Origin: Soehngenia sp035406565
GTDB taxonomy: Bacteria; Bacillota; Clostridia; Tissierellales; Tissierellaceae
Direction of reading: 5' to 3'
Assembly (NCBI GenBank): GCA_035406565.1
Contig: DAONLG010000046.1
Span: forward strand, 1 to 11,597
DNA length: 11,597 bases
The notes below the pieces were generated by a model. That model did not search any database, had not been told where the DNA came from, and saw only the letters and a program-made list of their open reading frames with translations. The translations under genes were made by a program, and so were the position numbers. Below are positions 1-8,181 of this stretch, one piece after another (within the stretch, counting starts at the first letter, position 1; every line of letters starts with the position of its first letter).

Positions 1-555
1 TATTATATCTACTTGCCTGTGAACAATGTTGCCCTTTATAGCAAACTGTTCGCCTTCTAGCTGAACGTAGATCAGAATATTTTCGCCTTCTGAAAGGTTG
101 TGATCTGACTTGAATTTCATTCCGCCTCCGCTTATGTCTACCATTAAACCTTCTTTTAAATAATTCCTTATCTTTTCTGTGGAAAATTCATTTAAGTTTA
201 AATCATCTTTCTCGATTAAAAAACTATGATCAGAAAATCTAATTTCCTTAATATGATTCACTCGTGCGTATTGTCTTCTTTGAACTTTTTTTATATTTAT
301 TATATTATCAAGAATATACGTTGGAAATTCTAATCTTTTTCTTCCGCTTACTATTGCATCAAATGAAAATGAATTAACTCCATCATTTGCTAAACCACTT
401 ACCTTTTCTCCTATCTTAATGAGCTTAAAGTCTTTACTGTCAGAAGTACTTGTAACATAGATTTTGTTCTCTACTATATCATATATTAATCCCCTAAAAA
501 TCTTACTATCTTCTAATATGAGTTCTACACTTGAATTTACTATTATCGGAATCAT
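1..555 (-). CDS. YcgR-like PilZ-domain protein, cyclic-di-GMP receptor (C-terminus cut by window edge)
   Basis: This is probably a flagellar brake or motor-control protein that binds cyclic di-GMP through a PilZ domain. 185 codons are visible and the frame is still open at the window edge, so the C-terminus is missing. Residues 1 to about 85 form a beta-rich N-terminal region of the YcgR type (starts MIPIIVNSSVELILEDSK). The PilZ domain begins with RRQYAR at residues 93-98, matching the RxxxR ligand motif, and continues with DISGGG at 140-145, matching D/NxSxxG. Both halves of the binding signature are therefore intact. The ATG at 555 follows GGGTGAT, which overlaps the flhG stop; the gap is 4 bases. 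Known relatives (YcgR in enterobacteria, MotI/DgrA in Bacillus) act on the stator or switch. The same job here is inferred from the motifs and from the stator genes in the same operon. Family call secure; exact partner unknown. Confidence 0.88.
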   Translation of the reverse strand, partial: MIPIIVNSSVELILEDSKIFRGLIYDIVENKIYVTSTSDSKDFKLIKIGEKVSGLANDGVNSFSFDAIVSGRKRLEFPTYILDNIINIKKVQRRQYARVNHIKEIRFSDHSFLIEKDDLNLNEFSTEKIRNYLKEGLMVDISGGGMKFKSDHNLSEGENILIYVQLEGEQFAIKGNIVHRQVDII

Positions 556-559
556 ATGA

Positions 560-1426
560 TCACCCAAAAATTCTATAAATTTTATTTTTTAATTCTTTTA
601 TATTGGATATGTCTTTCTTGAATAAATCATCATCTATTAATTTAGAGCTTATAATCTCTAAGCTTTCAGTTGCTAATGAATTTGGATACCTAATCACGAA
701 AGGGCATTGCTCCATTATAGCTTTGTTTACCCTTAAATCAGTATATAAATATCCAACATTTTCAATTTTTATATCTAAAAATGAGTTGACTGTCATGAGT
801 AATTTATTAAAAGTGTCATCTCCAATGGCTTTAGAGTCGACTTGATTTATTATCACTTTAACTCTGTCTTTTATTGTATTATTCGATAATACTTTTAAAA
901 CTCTATATGCATCTGTTAGAGAAGTAGGCTCAGGAGTAGTTATTAGTATTATTTCATTTGATAAAAGTGAAAAAGCAATTGTTTGCTTTGTCATGCCTGC
1001 TCCATTATCTATGATTATCACATCATAATTACCTAGTTCTAATAAATTTTCTAAAACCCATTTTTGTTTTTCATCTTCAAGATTTTCCATCTCTAATAGA
1101 TCAGAGCCGCCAGATAATAAGTCTACTCCATATGGGCTTTTAACTATGACTTCGCCTATTGTCTTGTCTCCTTTGATCAAGTCAAACAAGTTGTTTCTTA
1201 CTGGTATTCCCAATATTATATTTGCGTTAGTCATTCCAACGTCCGCATCTATTATGAGCACTCGCTTGCCTTTTTGATTTAATTTTATCCCGAAATTTAC
1301 ACTAAAATTTGTCTTGCCAACTCCACCTTTGCCACTTAGCACTGAATATATTTTTACATTTTCATTAGTTTTATCCATAGATTCATTGTCTATCATTTTT
1401 CTTAAATTAGAAGCTTGATCTATCAT
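560..1426 (-). CDS. flhG: FlhG (YlxH/FleN), MinD-like ATPase controlling flagellar number and placement
   Basis: A ParA/MinD-family ATPase of 288 residues. The deviant Walker A motif GKGGVGKT lies at 32-39, with both lysines (K33 and K38). The switch region IIDADVGMTNANI is at 58-70 and the Walker B strand VIIID ends at D140, followed by NGAG. The N-terminus carries DQASNLR at residues 3-9, matching the DQAxxLR motif by which FlhG is known to stimulate FlhF GTPase activity. This supports the ATG at 1426, which also has AAGGAGA upstream. The C-terminal segment (about 276-288, with basic and hydrophobic residues alternating) could be the membrane-targeting helix seen in MinD proteins; that is inferred. 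The start overlaps the flhF stop as ATGA. In characterised bacteria FlhG limits flagellar number with FlhF and helps C-ring assembly. No HTH domain is present, so a direct transcriptional role is not suggested. Confidence 0.95.
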   Translation of the reverse strand: MIDQASNLRKMIDNESMDKTNENVKIYSVLSGKGGVGKTNFSVNFGIKLNQKGKRVLIIDADVGMTNANIILGIPVRNNLFDLIKGDKTIGEVIVKSPYGVDLLSGGSDLLEMENLEDEKQKWVLENLLELGNYDVIIIDNGAGMTKQTIAFSLLSNEIILITTPEPTSLTDAYRVLKVLSNNTIKDRVKVIINQVDSKAIGDDTFNKLLMTVNSFLDIKIENVGYLYTDLRVNKAIMEQCPFVIRYPNSLATESLEIISSKLIDDDLFKKDISNIKELKNKIYRIFG

Positions 1427-2412
1427 AAGATTAGGTCTCCTTCGCTTAACTCAAAAATCGTGTCTATATTTGCTTCTTTAATGTCATTTGGCACATCCTG
1501 TCCATTGCAAAGATATTGAATAGGTTTAGAACTATTATTCAATATGTACCAAAGATTCGATAAGTCTAGCGCTTCATCAACTTTAGTTATTATGATTGAA
1601 TCATAATGCAATGCACCATATTTTATAAGAATATTGTCAATAGCTGGTTTATCTGTTGTCATGCTCATAACAAGGAAAGTTTTATAGTCTAACCCACATT
1701 TATCGATAAATTTGCTTACTTCAGACAGTTTATTATCATCATTTGGACTCATTCCTAAAGTGTCTATTAATATCAAGTCACAATACATTAATTTGTTAAG
1801 TTTTCCTTCCATTTCGAATACATCATTAGCGACTTCGAAAGGTACGTTCAAAATCCTGGCATAAGTTCTCAGCTGTTCAACTGCCCCTATTCTATAAGTG
1901 TCAATAGTGATTAACCCTACTTTGTTTTTATTTGCCAGTACCTCTCTTGCTGCTATTTTTGCTATAGTTGTTGTTTTCCCAACCCCAGTAGGCCCAACTA
2001 AAATATTTATTTTGGAAAGGTCTTTTTTCTGGTTAAAAGTTGTGTCTTTTAAGAGGATTTCTAAAAATTGTCTCTTTTCTTCAAGAGATAGATCCTCTGG
2101 TTTTTTATCATGTAATGAACAAAAATGCATCAGTTTATCTTTTGCTATCTCACAATCCATATTAAGTTTAATTTCTTTTTTTGAGTTTGAAAAGCCTTTT
2201 TCATCGCTTTTTGCTTTACTCTCTGTCTTGACTTGATTTTTATCTTCTTCTAATGCAAAAGTTACTTCAATGCGTTTCTTTTTAAATGGGTTAAATTTTG
2301 CGCCGTATTTAATATTTTTTTGATCTACTAATACAGCTTCAGATCCCAATTCGTATTTAGCTCTTACAAATGCTTCTTTCATATCTTTTACTATATATTT
2401 TTTTATGATCAT
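1423..2412 (-). CDS. flhF: FlhF, SRP-type GTPase for flagellar placement
   Basis: The third SRP-family GTPase, after Ffh and FtsY, which marks the site of flagellar assembly at the membrane. It has 329 residues. Residues 1-55 are a basic N-terminal region (starts MIIKKYIVKDMKEAFVRAK). Residues 55-80 are a charged linker, followed by a helical N-domain and the G domain. GTPase motifs are GPTGVGKTTT at 140-149 (P-loop), DTYRIGAVEQLRTYA at 171-185, DTLGMSP at 217-223, TKVDEA at 276-281 and GQDVPNDI at 304-311. The third motif reads DTLGM rather than the DTAGR of Ffh and FtsY. FlhF proteins are variable there, so it does not indicate inactivation. The gene overlaps flhA upstream and flhG downstream by 4 bases each (ATGA at both), consistent with a coupled FlhA-FlhF-FlhG unit. 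Confidence 0.96.
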   Translation of the reverse strand: MIIKKYIVKDMKEAFVRAKYELGSEAVLVDQKNIKYGAKFNPFKKKRIEVTFALEEDKNQVKTESKAKSDEKGFSNSKKEIKLNMDCEIAKDKLMHFCSLHDKKPEDLSLEEKRQFLEILLKDTTFNQKKDLSKINILVGPTGVGKTTTIAKIAAREVLANKNKVGLITIDTYRIGAVEQLRTYARILNVPFEVANDVFEMEGKLNKLMYCDLILIDTLGMSPNDDNKLSEVSKFIDKCGLDYKTFLVMSMTTDKPAIDNILIKYGALHYDSIIITKVDEALDLSNLWYILNNSSKPIQYLCNGQDVPNDIKEANIDTIFELSEGDLIL

Positions 2413-4481
2413 ATTCTATCCACCATTCCTACTGCTTCTATGTCTATTTCATTTGGTATTTCTGTTATAGAAATAACTGGTAAGTTTGGAAAATTATACG
2501 ATATAAGATTTCTAAAGGCAATCCTAATCCTAGGTGAAGTTAGAATAACTGGATCAATTCCTTTGATCTGACATTGTTCAACAGCTTTATTTAAGTTATC
2601 AAATATCTTGTTTATGATTTCAGGTTTTAATATTGGTATTGAACCAGACATAGTCTTTTGTGTGTTCTCACTTATTATTTCTTCTATGCTAGGATGAATA
2701 GTTATGACAGGGAGTTTCCCTTCACTATTCAAATAGTTCTTTGTAATTGTTCTCTTTAATGCTTGTCTTACTTGTTCAACAAGCATTTCTGTATCTTTAA
2801 TCATAGGTGCGTTGTCAGCTAACGTTTCAAGGATAGTTACTAAGTCAGTAATTGGAACATTTTCTTTTAATAAACCTTGTAATACTTTTTGTACTTCCCC
2901 TAATGTCATTATATCTGGTATAAGTTCATCTACTACTACTTCATATTTTTCTTTTACAAAGTCTAATAATTGTTTTACTTCCTGTCTTCCTAATAGTTCG
3001 TAGCTATGTTTTTTAATTACTTCTTTTAAATGGGTTACAAGAATTGTCGATGGCTCTACTACAGTGTATCCTTCTAATTCTGCTTTATCTTTTTGATTTT
3101 CATCTATCCATAGTGCATCTATGCCAAAAGCCGGTTCTTTTGTCGGAATGCCTTCAAGATTAAATTCACCATTTCCCGGATCCAAAACCATATACTTATT
3201 AAGATATATATTGCCTCTTGCGACGATATTTCCTTTTATTTTGATTACATAATCATTTGGAGGTAATTGTAAATTATCTCTTATCCTTATAGAATTTACT
3301 ATTATTCCAAGTTCATTAGAGCATTGTCTTCGTATGGCTGTAATTTGATTTACTAAATTCTCTTCTCTGCTCTCATCTACTAAAGGTATAAGACCATATC
3401 CTATTTCAAGAGCTATTGGTTCTACCTGAGATACCTTGAATTCATCTTTTTCTCCTTCTTTTTGAGGGTTAACTGGTATATTTTCAATCTCTGTAGCTAT
3501 CAGCAATTGTTCTTTTTCATTCTGCTTTAATAGATATCCAGCACTTCCTATTAAAAGAGCAACAGCTAAAAATGGAATTGTCGGAAAAGCAGGAACTAGT
3601 GATATAACTAATAATACAACAGAAGCGACCATCAATACATCAGGAGTTGAAAAAATCTCTTTTGTTAAGCTTTTTCCAAATGTATTCCCATCTTCTGATC
3701 TTGTTACCAATATACCTGATGATATTGATATCAATAATGCAGGTATTTGACTAACAAGTCCATCGCCTATAGTGAGCTTCCCAAATCTATCAATAGCTTC
3801 CATAGCAGATAATCCATGTTGAAGAGTAAAAATCAGTATACCGCCAACCAAATTAATTACTGTTATAATTATACCTGCTATAGCATCTCCTTTTACAAAT
3901 TTGCTAGCACCGTCCATTGCACCGTAAAAATCCGCTTCTCTCTGTAAATTCAGTCTTCTTTGTTTTGCAGTTTGTTCATCAATAAGGCCTGTATTTAAAT
4001 CCGCATCAATTGCCATCTGTTTGCCTGGCATTGCGTCTAATGTAAATCTAGCTGTTACCTCAGAAACTCTACTTGCTCCGTTTGTAATAACTACTAATTG
4101 TACAATTACTATGATGACAAATATTACCGCCCCGACAATATAATTATTGCCTGTGACGAAATTTGCAAATGCATTTATTACATTACCTGCATCACCTTCG
4201 CTCAGTATAAGCCTTGTAGAAGATATATTCAATGATAGCCTAAAAAGAGTTGTTATCAGCAATAAAGTTGGGAAAGTTGAAAATTCCAAAACATTTTTAG
4301 TCGATAAAGTAAGCAATAATATTATTATCCCAATAGTGATATTTGAAACTAGCAAAAAATCTAAAAGCAAGCTCGGCATTGGTATAATAATTATTCCAAT
4401 AATACCAACTACCAAAAATCCAATGATAGCTTCTGTATATTTATTAAAAGTATCTGTAACATTTTTAAAGAGTATTCTCAT
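2409..4481 (-). CDS. flhA: FlhA, core membrane protein of the flagellar type III export gate
   Basis: FlhA forms the nonameric export ring whose cytoplasmic domain docks chaperone-substrate complexes. At 690 residues it is full length for the family. Hydrophobic segments fill residues 18 to about 318 (eight are expected). The FHIPEP loop between them has MPGKQMAIDADL at 151-162 and the near-invariant READFYGAMDGASKFVKGDA at 181-200. The charged linker is around 320-355 and the soluble C-terminal domain runs to 690, ending IEAVGMVDRI. The ATG at 4481 follows GAGGGATAAATT and lies 14 bases after the flhB stop. The 3' end overlaps flhF by 4 bases. Nothing is truncated or unusual. The closest alternative would be a virulence type III homologue (SctV family), but the flagellar context rules that out. 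Confidence 0.98.
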   Translation of the reverse strand: MRILFKNVTDTFNKYTEAIIGFLVVGIIGIIIIPMPSLLLDFLLVSNITIGIIILLLTLSTKNVLEFSTFPTLLLITTLFRLSLNISSTRLILSEGDAGNVINAFANFVTGNNYIVGAVIFVIIVIVQLVVITNGASRVSEVTARFTLDAMPGKQMAIDADLNTGLIDEQTAKQRRLNLQREADFYGAMDGASKFVKGDAIAGIIITVINLVGGILIFTLQHGLSAMEAIDRFGKLTIGDGLVSQIPALLISISSGILVTRSEDGNTFGKSLTKEIFSTPDVLMVASVVLLVISLVPAFPTIPFLAVALLIGSAGYLLKQNEKEQLLIATEIENIPVNPQKEGEKDEFKVSQVEPIALEIGYGLIPLVDESREENLVNQITAIRRQCSNELGIIVNSIRIRDNLQLPPNDYVIKIKGNIVARGNIYLNKYMVLDPGNGEFNLEGIPTKEPAFGIDALWIDENQKDKAELEGYTVVEPSTILVTHLKEVIKKHSYELLGRQEVKQLLDFVKEKYEVVVDELIPDIMTLGEVQKVLQGLLKENVPITDLVTILETLADNAPMIKDTEMLVEQVRQALKRTITKNYLNSEGKLPVITIHPSIEEIISENTQKTMSGSIPILKPEIINKIFDNLNKAVEQCQIKGIDPVILTSPRIRIAFRNLISYNFPNLPVISITEIPNEIDIEAVGMVDRI

Positions 4482-4495
4482 AATTTATCCCTCAA

Positions 4496-5563
4496 TTAGA
4501 TTCTGCCTTTTTTCTTTTTTTCCAAATCATAAACATATGCTAAAACTTCTGCTACTAATTTATATAGTTCCACTGGTATGTAATCCCCTACCTCAACATC
4601 CTTATAAATGGCTCTTGCAAGTTCTTTGTTCTCGATGATCGGTATCTTATTCTCTTTGGCTTTTTCCTTGATTCTTTGTGCCAAAAAATCTACTCCTTTT
4701 GCAACAACTACTGGTGCACTATCTTCTTTTTCATCATATTTTATAGCAACAGCAATATGTGTAGGATTAGTAATTACAACATTTGATTTATTTATTGAAT
4801 TCATCATTCTGCTCAAAGCAAGCTGCCTTTGTTTTCGAGACCTCGCTTGTTTTATTTGTGGATTTCCTTCCATTTCTTTATATTCATCTTTGATCTCTTG
4901 CATTGTCATCTTCAAATTCTTTTTATAGTCTCTTTTTTGGAAGATGTAATCAACTATTGCCAATCCAAGCATAATAATTGAAATATTTAGTGCCAAATCT
5001 ACTACAAAGCCCATTATAAAAGGAAATAGTTTTTCTGTTCCAATGCTACCTGCATTCAAAACTTTAGGAAAAGATTCAGTAAGATAATTGTATGATAGAA
5101 AACTCACTAAAAGTAATTTTATGATGTTTTTTACTAAACTAAATACTGCCTTTTTTGAAAATATATTTTTAAATCCTTGTATCGGATTTATTCTGTTAAA
5201 GTCGGGCTTTAACGGTGTTGCAGTAAATAATAACCCTGTTTGTATTAAATTGACAATTACCCCTACGATAAGCCCTATTGCTAAATAAGGAATTATCAAT
5301 ACAAAAAGATCGATCAGATTAGGTAAAAAACTCGACAAATTGCTAGTAGTTATACTTTCATCAAATCCTATAGTCAAGCTATTTTTTAAATAATTTAAAC
5401 TATTTTTATATAAACTCATTGCGATAAAACTTGCTGTCATAGCAAATACTATCAGACTTACTGCTGGAGCTAATTCAGCACTTCTCGCAATTTGGCCTTT
5501 CTTTTTAGCATCTTTAAGCCTTTTCGGGGTGGCTTCTTCGGTTTTAGATTCTTTATCTGCCAT
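4496..5563 (-). CDS. flhB: FlhB, export gate protein and substrate-specificity switch
   Basis: FlhB moves export from rod/hook to filament substrates after cleaving itself. It has 355 residues. The N-terminus is charged (SKTEEATPKRLKDAKKKGQ at 6-24, typical of the family). Hydrophobic segments lie near 33-52, 84-110, 140-160 and 180-206. A basic linker leads to the cytoplasmic domain, which contains the autocleavage site NPTH at 266-269 (context VVITNPTHIAVAIKYD). The site is intact, so normal self-cleavage is expected. The ATG at 5563 follows AAGGTGA and is 13 bases after the fliR stop; flhA begins 14 bases downstream. FlhB is a separate protein here, whereas some Clostridium species carry a FliR-FlhB fusion. 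Confidence 0.98.
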   Translation of the reverse strand: MADKESKTEEATPKRLKDAKKKGQIARSAELAPAVSLIVFAMTASFIAMSLYKNSLNYLKNSLTIGFDESITTSNLSSFLPNLIDLFVLIIPYLAIGLIVGVIVNLIQTGLLFTATPLKPDFNRINPIQGFKNIFSKKAVFSLVKNIIKLLLVSFLSYNYLTESFPKVLNAGSIGTEKLFPFIMGFVVDLALNISIIMLGLAIVDYIFQKRDYKKNLKMTMQEIKDEYKEMEGNPQIKQARSRKQRQLALSRMMNSINKSNVVITNPTHIAVAIKYDEKEDSAPVVVAKGVDFLAQRIKEKAKENKIPIIENKELARAIYKDVEVGDYIPVELYKLVAEVLAYVYDLEKKKKGRI

Positions 5564-5576
5564 TTAAATCACCTTA

Positions 5577-6335
5577 CTATTTCCCTATTATATTTATAAA
5601 TCCTCTAAAATATTGAGGTATCTGACCTACAATTTCACCACTTCTAGTTAGCACAAAAGAAATAGATACTAAAAACACTATAAAGCTCACTAAGGCTTTT
5701 ACTGGCATTCCAAGCATAAATACATTTATTTGTGGAACGGTCCTTGATATGATACCTAAAACAGCATCTGCAACTAATAAAACTATTATCAAAGGAGCTG
5801 CAAAATTCAATGCAGTTTCAAACACGGCCCCGAAGATATTTACTATCATTTCGATTTCTAAACCATCAACTAAATACGTTCCTAAAGGAATTAATGTGAA
5901 AGATTCAATCATGCCCATTATCATATAATGGTGCATATCTAATAAAAAAAGTGCTGCAATAGCTATCCAATAATACGCTTTGCCATAATTAGAAACGCTG
6001 TTTCCAGTTATTGGGTCATAAACTGTTGCCATAGTAAACCCAACTTGAAAATCAATAAGTTGGCCTGCCATTTCGCAAGCTGTAAAAACTAGATTTGTCA
6101 CATAACCCATTGCAAGGCCTATGAGTGCTTCTTTTATTGCATATGTGAAAAATATAAACATATTTGCTACTGGTATGAATTCAACTACCGATGAATAAGC
6201 AAATGCAGTCAATGCAGATGACAATCCGATCTTCATTGTGTTTGGAAGCCCTCTTAGTGAAAAAGCTGGGCTTATAACTATAAAAGTAGTTATTCTAATT
6301 AGTATTAAAATAGCTTTTTGCAATTCTATATTCAT
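5577..6335 (-). CDS. fliR: FliR, flagellar export gate protein
   Basis: FliR is part of the FliP-FliQ-FliR core complex that forms the export channel. It has 252 residues and is almost entirely hydrophobic, with about six hydrophobic stretches. Family-typical segments include SPAFSLRGLPNTMKIGLS at 22-39, the GYVTNLVFTACEMAGQLIDF stretch at 77-96, and GIISRTVPQINVFMLGMPVK at 194-213. The ATG at 6335 has AGG nine bases upstream. Two nearer upstream ATG triplets (6343 and 6340) are out of frame, so this start is the only reasonable one. It lies 10 bases after the fliQ stop, and 13 bases separate its stop from flhB. Confidence 0.97.
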   Translation of the reverse strand: MNIELQKAILILIRITTFIVISPAFSLRGLPNTMKIGLSSALTAFAYSSVVEFIPVANMFIFFTYAIKEALIGLAMGYVTNLVFTACEMAGQLIDFQVGFTMATVYDPITGNSVSNYGKAYYWIAIAALFLLDMHHYMIMGMIESFTLIPLGTYLVDGLEIEMIVNIFGAVFETALNFAAPLIIVLLVADAVLGIISRTVPQINVFMLGMPVKALVSFIVFLVSISFVLTRSGEIVGQIPQYFRGFINIIGK

Positions 6336-6345
6336 ATCATCATAC

Positions 6346-6612
6346 CTAAACTATATTTTGAATTAGAGCATAGAGACTATTCGTCAATTCTATTACTCTA
6401 TTCAGCATAAAATTACCAAATAGAACAATTGCCAACATGACCGCGATAAGTTTAGGCACAAAGCTAAGAGTTTGCTCTTGGATTTGTGTTGTAGCTTGTA
6501 AAATACTAATGACCAATCCAACGACCATTGAAGTTACTAACACCGGTAATGAAACAACTATTATTGTTAAAAAAGCATTTTTGAGTACATCCAATACTAA
6601 AGCTTGAGTCAT
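6346..6612 (-). CDS. fliQ: FliQ, small flagellar export gate protein
   Basis: An 88-residue membrane protein with two hydrophobic helices (about 14-37 and 51-71) joined by the conserved polar segment ILQATTQIQEQTLSFVPK at 37-54. That is exactly the FliQ pattern and length. Four copies are known to surround the FliP-FliR core in the export channel. The ATG at 6612 is preceded by a strong GGGGGA site and lies 12 bases after the fliP stop. fliR follows after 10 bases. The assignment rests on both sequence and position between fliP and fliR. Confidence 0.97.
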   Translation of the reverse strand: MTQALVLDVLKNAFLTIIVVSLPVLVTSMVVGLVISILQATTQIQEQTLSFVPKLIAVMLAIVLFGNFMLNRVIELTNSLYALIQNIV

Positions 6613-6624
6613 TTATATCCCCCA

Positions 6625-7362
6625 TTAAATAAAACTCTCAATCAAAGATTCCACCACTAAATACCATCCATCTACTAAAACAAATAGCAGTAGTTTAAAT
6701 GGCAAAGATATGAGCACGGGTGGCAGCATAAACATTCCCATTGACATGAGGATACTTGCAACTACCATATCAATTACTAGGAATGGTATATATATTATAA
6801 ATCCAATGCTAAATGCGGTCCTTAATTCACTTATTGCAAAAGCAGGTATAACTACACTAATTGGCAAATCCATAGGCTCGCTTACGTTGTCGCTATTAGA
6901 TGCTCTTAAAAAAAGTGCTAAATCCTTTTCTCTTGTCTGCTTTAACATAAACTCCTTAAGTGGGATTTCAGCTCTCTGTATGGCTTCTTCTTGGGTTATT
7001 TCATCATTTACAAAGGGATCATAGCTATCGGCCTTAATCGTCTGTATAGTTGGTTGCATAATAAAAAAAGTAAGGAATAGAGCTAACCCAATAAGCACTT
7101 GATTTGGGGGCGTCTGCTGTGTTCCAAGTCCACTTCGCAAAAATGATAAAGTGACGATGATTCTTGTGAATGCTGTCGTCATGATAAGTATGGAAGGAAT
7201 CAACGTCAAAACAGTCATAAAGATCAATAATTTAACCGAATCAACAGTTGCATTAGCATCGTTGCCTATTACGATGTTTTCTAAACCAGTTGCATAACTA
7301 AAGTTTGGCAGGGCTATTATTAAAATTAAGCTTAGTAATATATATCTAATATATCTATTCAC
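6625..7362 (-). CDS. fliP: FliP, flagellar export gate protein with signal peptide (GTG start)
   Basis: FliP builds the main ring of the export channel with FliQ and FliR. It has 245 residues. Residues 1-24 look like a cleavable signal peptide (basic start, hydrophobic core LLSLILIIALPNF, then SYA before TG); FliP is known to have one. Hydrophobic segments follow near 45-67, 87-106, 183-207 and 211-234. The first family signature is IPAFAISELRTAFSIGFIIY at 172-191 followed by IPFLVIDMVV; the second is around 206-223 (SMGMFMLPPVLISLPFKL). The start is GTG at 7362, supported by AAGAGGT seven bases upstream. It overlaps the fliO stop by 8 bases, so translation is probably coupled to fliO. Confidence 0.97.
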   Translation of the reverse strand: MNRYIRYILLSLILIIALPNFSYATGLENIVIGNDANATVDSVKLLIFMTVLTLIPSILIMTTAFTRIIVTLSFLRSGLGTQQTPPNQVLIGLALFLTFFIMQPTIQTIKADSYDPFVNDEITQEEAIQRAEIPLKEFMLKQTREKDLALFLRASNSDNVSEPMDLPISVVIPAFAISELRTAFSIGFIIYIPFLVIDMVVASILMSMGMFMLPPVLISLPFKLLLFVLVDGWYLVVESLIESFI

Positions 7363-7702
7363 TTTTATACCTCTTAATAAGTTTGCTGATTTCTACTTTG
7401 TTCTTTTTTAAGTCACCATCAAGTGTTTTATCGGATAAATATATATCTACATCATCTTTTTTTAGATCTCTTAATATGGAATTCTCTTTCTCTGTAAAAC
7501 TCATTAAGTAATAATCACCCATTATTTGTACAATTCCAATTGAAGAATGAGCATCAATGCTTATCTTCTCAATTATTTTAATCATTTTCCCTTTTGTATT
7601 GATTTTAGAATTCAGGAATTTTAACGTAACATTTGCAATTAGAATTACTAATATCAATACAAAAATCATCTTTAAAAATGAAAGTAGCATCTGTATATCC
7701 AT
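7355..7702 (-). CDS. fliO: FliO (FliZ in Bacillus nomenclature), export apparatus assembly protein
   Basis: FliO is a membrane-anchored assembly factor for the FliP ring. It has 115 residues, with one N-terminal membrane helix (about 8-30, LILVILIANVTLKFL) and a small cytoplasmic domain. The domain core KIIEKISIDAHSSIGIVQIM at 42-61 is the beta-rich segment typical of the family, with a Lys-rich C-terminus. FliO is poorly conserved, so the call relies on its topology, length and position directly before fliP. The ATG at 7702 follows AGAGGA and is 14 bases after the fliL stop. The gene overlaps fliP by 8 bases. Confidence 0.9.
   Translation of the reverse strand: MDIQMLLSFLKMIFVLILVILIANVTLKFLNSKINTKGKMIKIIEKISIDAHSSIGIVQIMGDYYLMSFTEKENSILRDLKKDDVDIYLSDKTLDGDLKKNKVEISKLIKRYKSE
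7369..7375 (-). promoter_or_regulatory. Ribosome binding site supporting the GTG start of fliP
   Basis: AAGAGGT on the minus strand, with AGAGG seven bases before the GTG at 7362. It lies inside the last codons of fliO and decides the non-ATG start, which also leaves a complete signal peptide. Confidence 0.75.
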
Positions 7703-7716
7703 GGTTTTCCTCTTTT

Positions 7717-8181
7717 CTACTGAACGATAATGTCGGTGATATATACTTCTTTTATTATTGGCTCTCCAAAAGAACTATTTAATTCTTCAATAATATCTTT
7801 TTTCAGCTTATCTATGCCTTCATTAGTGGTAACATCTTCATATTCTCTTTCTCTTAAATTGTCCAATATGATATCTCTAATCTTGCTGGTGTTAGCTGTA
7901 AGCATCTCTGTCTTTCCGCTATCAGTATACATAAGGCCAATCTTAATTTTTAAGTAGCTTCTCATGTTTGCAGGTGATTTTAAGTTTACAACAAATTCTT
8001 CAAGGCTCATAGTTAGTTGTTCTTCTTTGTCAAATGATTGCATAATATCATTTATTGTGGTATCAGTAACTTTTAGATAAATAAATACCCCTAAAAACAA
8101 TACTGCAATGATTAAGATAATTATGATTATAAGTTTCAATTTAGATTTTTTCTTTTTAACATCATTTGTAGTTTCTGTCAT
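7717..8181 (-). CDS. fliL: FliL, stator-associated basal-body protein
   Basis: FliL is an inner-membrane protein that surrounds and stabilises the stator. It has 154 residues. A short Lys-rich cytoplasmic start (residues 1-16) precedes one membrane helix (about 17-36). The extracytoplasmic domain has the typical opening MSLEEFVVNLKSP at 58-70 and the C-terminal signature YITDIIVQ at 147-154. The ATG at 8181 overlaps the motB stop as ATGA, and GAGGAGA lies upstream inside motB. The direct motB-fliL coupling matches its role with MotAB. The next gene is fliO; fliM and fliN/fliY, which often follow fliL, are absent here. Confidence 0.95.
   Translation of the reverse strand: MTETTNDVKKKKSKLKLIIIIILIIAVLFLGVFIYLKVTDTTINDIMQSFDKEEQLTMSLEEFVVNLKSPANMRSYLKIKIGLMYTDSGKTEMLTANTSKIRDIILDNLREREYEDVTTNEGIDKLKKDIIEELNSSFGEPIIKEVYITDIIVQ

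Noticed and set aside
551..560. ATCATATGAT palindrome at the start of the PilZ gene
   Set aside because: It is 10 bases around the start codon in AT-rich DNA and is expected by chance; no second copy or operator pattern is seen.
4147..4638. Open reading frame of 163 codons on the plus strand
   Set aside because: It lies opposite flhA and flhB, both of which are conserved and full length. The translation resembles no family and has no supporting ribosome site. It is an antisense shadow.
5564..5576. Possible frameshifted FliR-FlhB fusion, since some Clostridium species have one
   Set aside because: Both proteins have natural ends. FliR terminates normally, and FlhB has its own ribosome site AAGGTGA and a typical charged N-terminus. 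They are separate genes.
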